Origin: Streptomyces sp. Ru72
GTDB lineage: Bacteria; Actinomycetota; Actinomycetes; Streptomycetales; Streptomycetaceae
Direction of reading: 5' to 3'
Assembly (NCBI RefSeq): GCF_002920635.1
Contig: NZ_PQSR01000001.1
Coordinates: 172,344-236,343, forward strand
Length of the DNA stretch: 64,000 bases
Positions 63,538 through 64,000 of this stretch are shown piece after piece. The translations under genes and the position numbers were made by a program. Position 1 is the first letter of the stretch. Every line of letters starts with the position of its first letter. Below the pieces are notes generated by a model, which was not told the DNA's origin, ran no database searches, and saw nothing but the letters and a program-made list of their open reading frames with translations.

Positions 63538-64000
63538 TGGCCCAGGTGCTGGAGTTCAGGCTGCCGGACCTCGGGGAGGGACTGACCGAGGCCGAGATCG
63601 TCCGCTGGCTGGTGCAGGTCGGGGACGTCGTCGCGGTGGACCAGCCGGTCGTCGAGGTGGAGACGGCCAAGGCGATGGTCGAGGTGCCCTGCCCCTACGG
63701 CGGTGTGGTCACGGCCCGCTATGGCGAGGAGGGCACGGAACTGCCGGTCGGAGCGCCGCTGTTGACGGTCGCCGTGGGCGCGCCGGCGGAATCCGCGGCG
63801 GAGTCGTCCGGGAACGTGCTGGTCGGATACGGCACGTCGGCGGCTCCGGCGCGCCGGCGCAGGGTACGGCCACCGCAGCCCGGCGTACAGCCCACGGACG
63901 GCGAACCGTCCGGAGCCGGTCGGACGGCCGAGGCCGCCGCCGAGCCCCCGGTGTCCGCGGCCCAGCCCCCCGCGTCGGCCTCTCCGCTGCGCACGCGGCG
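63537..64000 (+). CDS. bkdC: Branched-chain 2-oxoacid dehydrogenase E2 (dihydrolipoyl acyltransferase), 3' end outside the window
   Basis: The first 154 codons are present. An N-terminal lipoyl domain (FRLPDLGEGLTEAEIVRWLVQVGD, lipoyl Lys in VVEVETAKAMVEV) is followed by a long Ala/Pro linker and the beginning of the subunit-binding domain region. The catalytic acyltransferase domain lies beyond base 64000. Confidence 0.95.
   Translation, partial: MAQVLEFRLPDLGEGLTEAEIVRWLVQVGDVVAVDQPVVEVETAKAMVEVPCPYGGVVTARYGEEGTELPVGAPLLTVAVGAPAESAAESSGNVLVGYGTSAAPARRRRVRPPQPGVQPTDGEPSGAGRTAEAAAEPPVSAAQPPASASPLRTR

Overview
The window is high-GC actinobacterial DNA, almost certainly Streptomyces. The evidence is GC-rich third codon positions, GTG starts, many 4-nt ATGA/GTGA gene overlaps, several probable leaderless promoters, a class E sortase with an LAETG-type substrate remnant, and a left arm in the classical actinobacterial order pknB - pbpA - ftsW/rodA - PP2C phosphatase - fhaB - fhaA - tRNA-Leu.

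Layout. (1) 1-9863 is core: the end of a sortase gene (+), a broken Mrr-type endonuclease (-), the minus-strand Ser/Thr-kinase and cell-wall cluster, and tRNA-Leu(CAG) (+). (2) About 9.9-37.6 kb reads as an accessory block installed next to the tRNA. It opens with a frameshifted mobile-element-like gene, then an unusual six-gene minus-strand operon (11.0-17.2 kb) with a divergent TetR gene and three copies of one operator-like palindrome between them. Next come a LysR/tartrate-dehydrogenase pair, a PucR regulator, a plus-strand amine/amino-acid catabolic run (flavin oxidase, HAD dehalogenase-like protein, polar amino-acid ABC transporter, second flavin oxidase, aldehyde dehydrogenase, hydroxyacid dehydrogenase), and a minus-strand C4-acid-sugar cassette (OtnK-like kinase, class II aldolase, Asp/Glu-racemase-like protein, OtnI-like isomerase, cupin) bracketed by two remnants of aspartase genes. 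(3) 37.6-45.5 kb holds a PadR-controlled FtsX-type ABC exporter, a secreted CE1/PHB-type esterase with a ricin-B lectin domain, an ABC exporter remnant, a SpoIIE-type phosphatase and a 5'-truncated LAETG surface-protein remnant. (4) 45.7-64 kb looks core again: DUF2252, a J-domain protein, rhodanese, a frameshifted acyl-CoA dehydrogenase, paaABCDE, a DUF5819/HTTM membrane pair, a SpoU methyltransferase, paaN, paaH, a PaaR-like TetR, an AsnC/Lrp regulator and a branched-chain 2-oxoacid dehydrogenase operon (E1 alpha, E1 beta, partial E2).

How the parts work together. PknB, the PP2C phosphatase and the FHA proteins would couple cell-wall signalling to the transpeptidase and the SEDS glycan polymerase. 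PaaABCDE make ring-1,2-epoxyphenylacetyl-CoA, PaaN opens the ring and PaaH handles 3-hydroxyadipyl-CoA. One 14-bp palindrome of the PaaR type sits in front of paaA, between paaN and paaH, and in front of the bkd operon, so one TetR regulator may coordinate phenylacetate and branched-chain acid breakdown.

The best candidate for something undescribed is the 11.0-17.2 kb operon. It encodes an alpha/beta-hydrolase-fold protein whose nucleophile position is Ala, an SDR-fold protein whose Tyr and Lys positions are Val and Asn, a predicted EAR/EPTP beta-propeller, a FAD-linked oxidase, an isochorismatase-like hydrolase with an intact triad and a protein I do not recognise. All assignments come from reading the translated sequence by eye; no database search was run.
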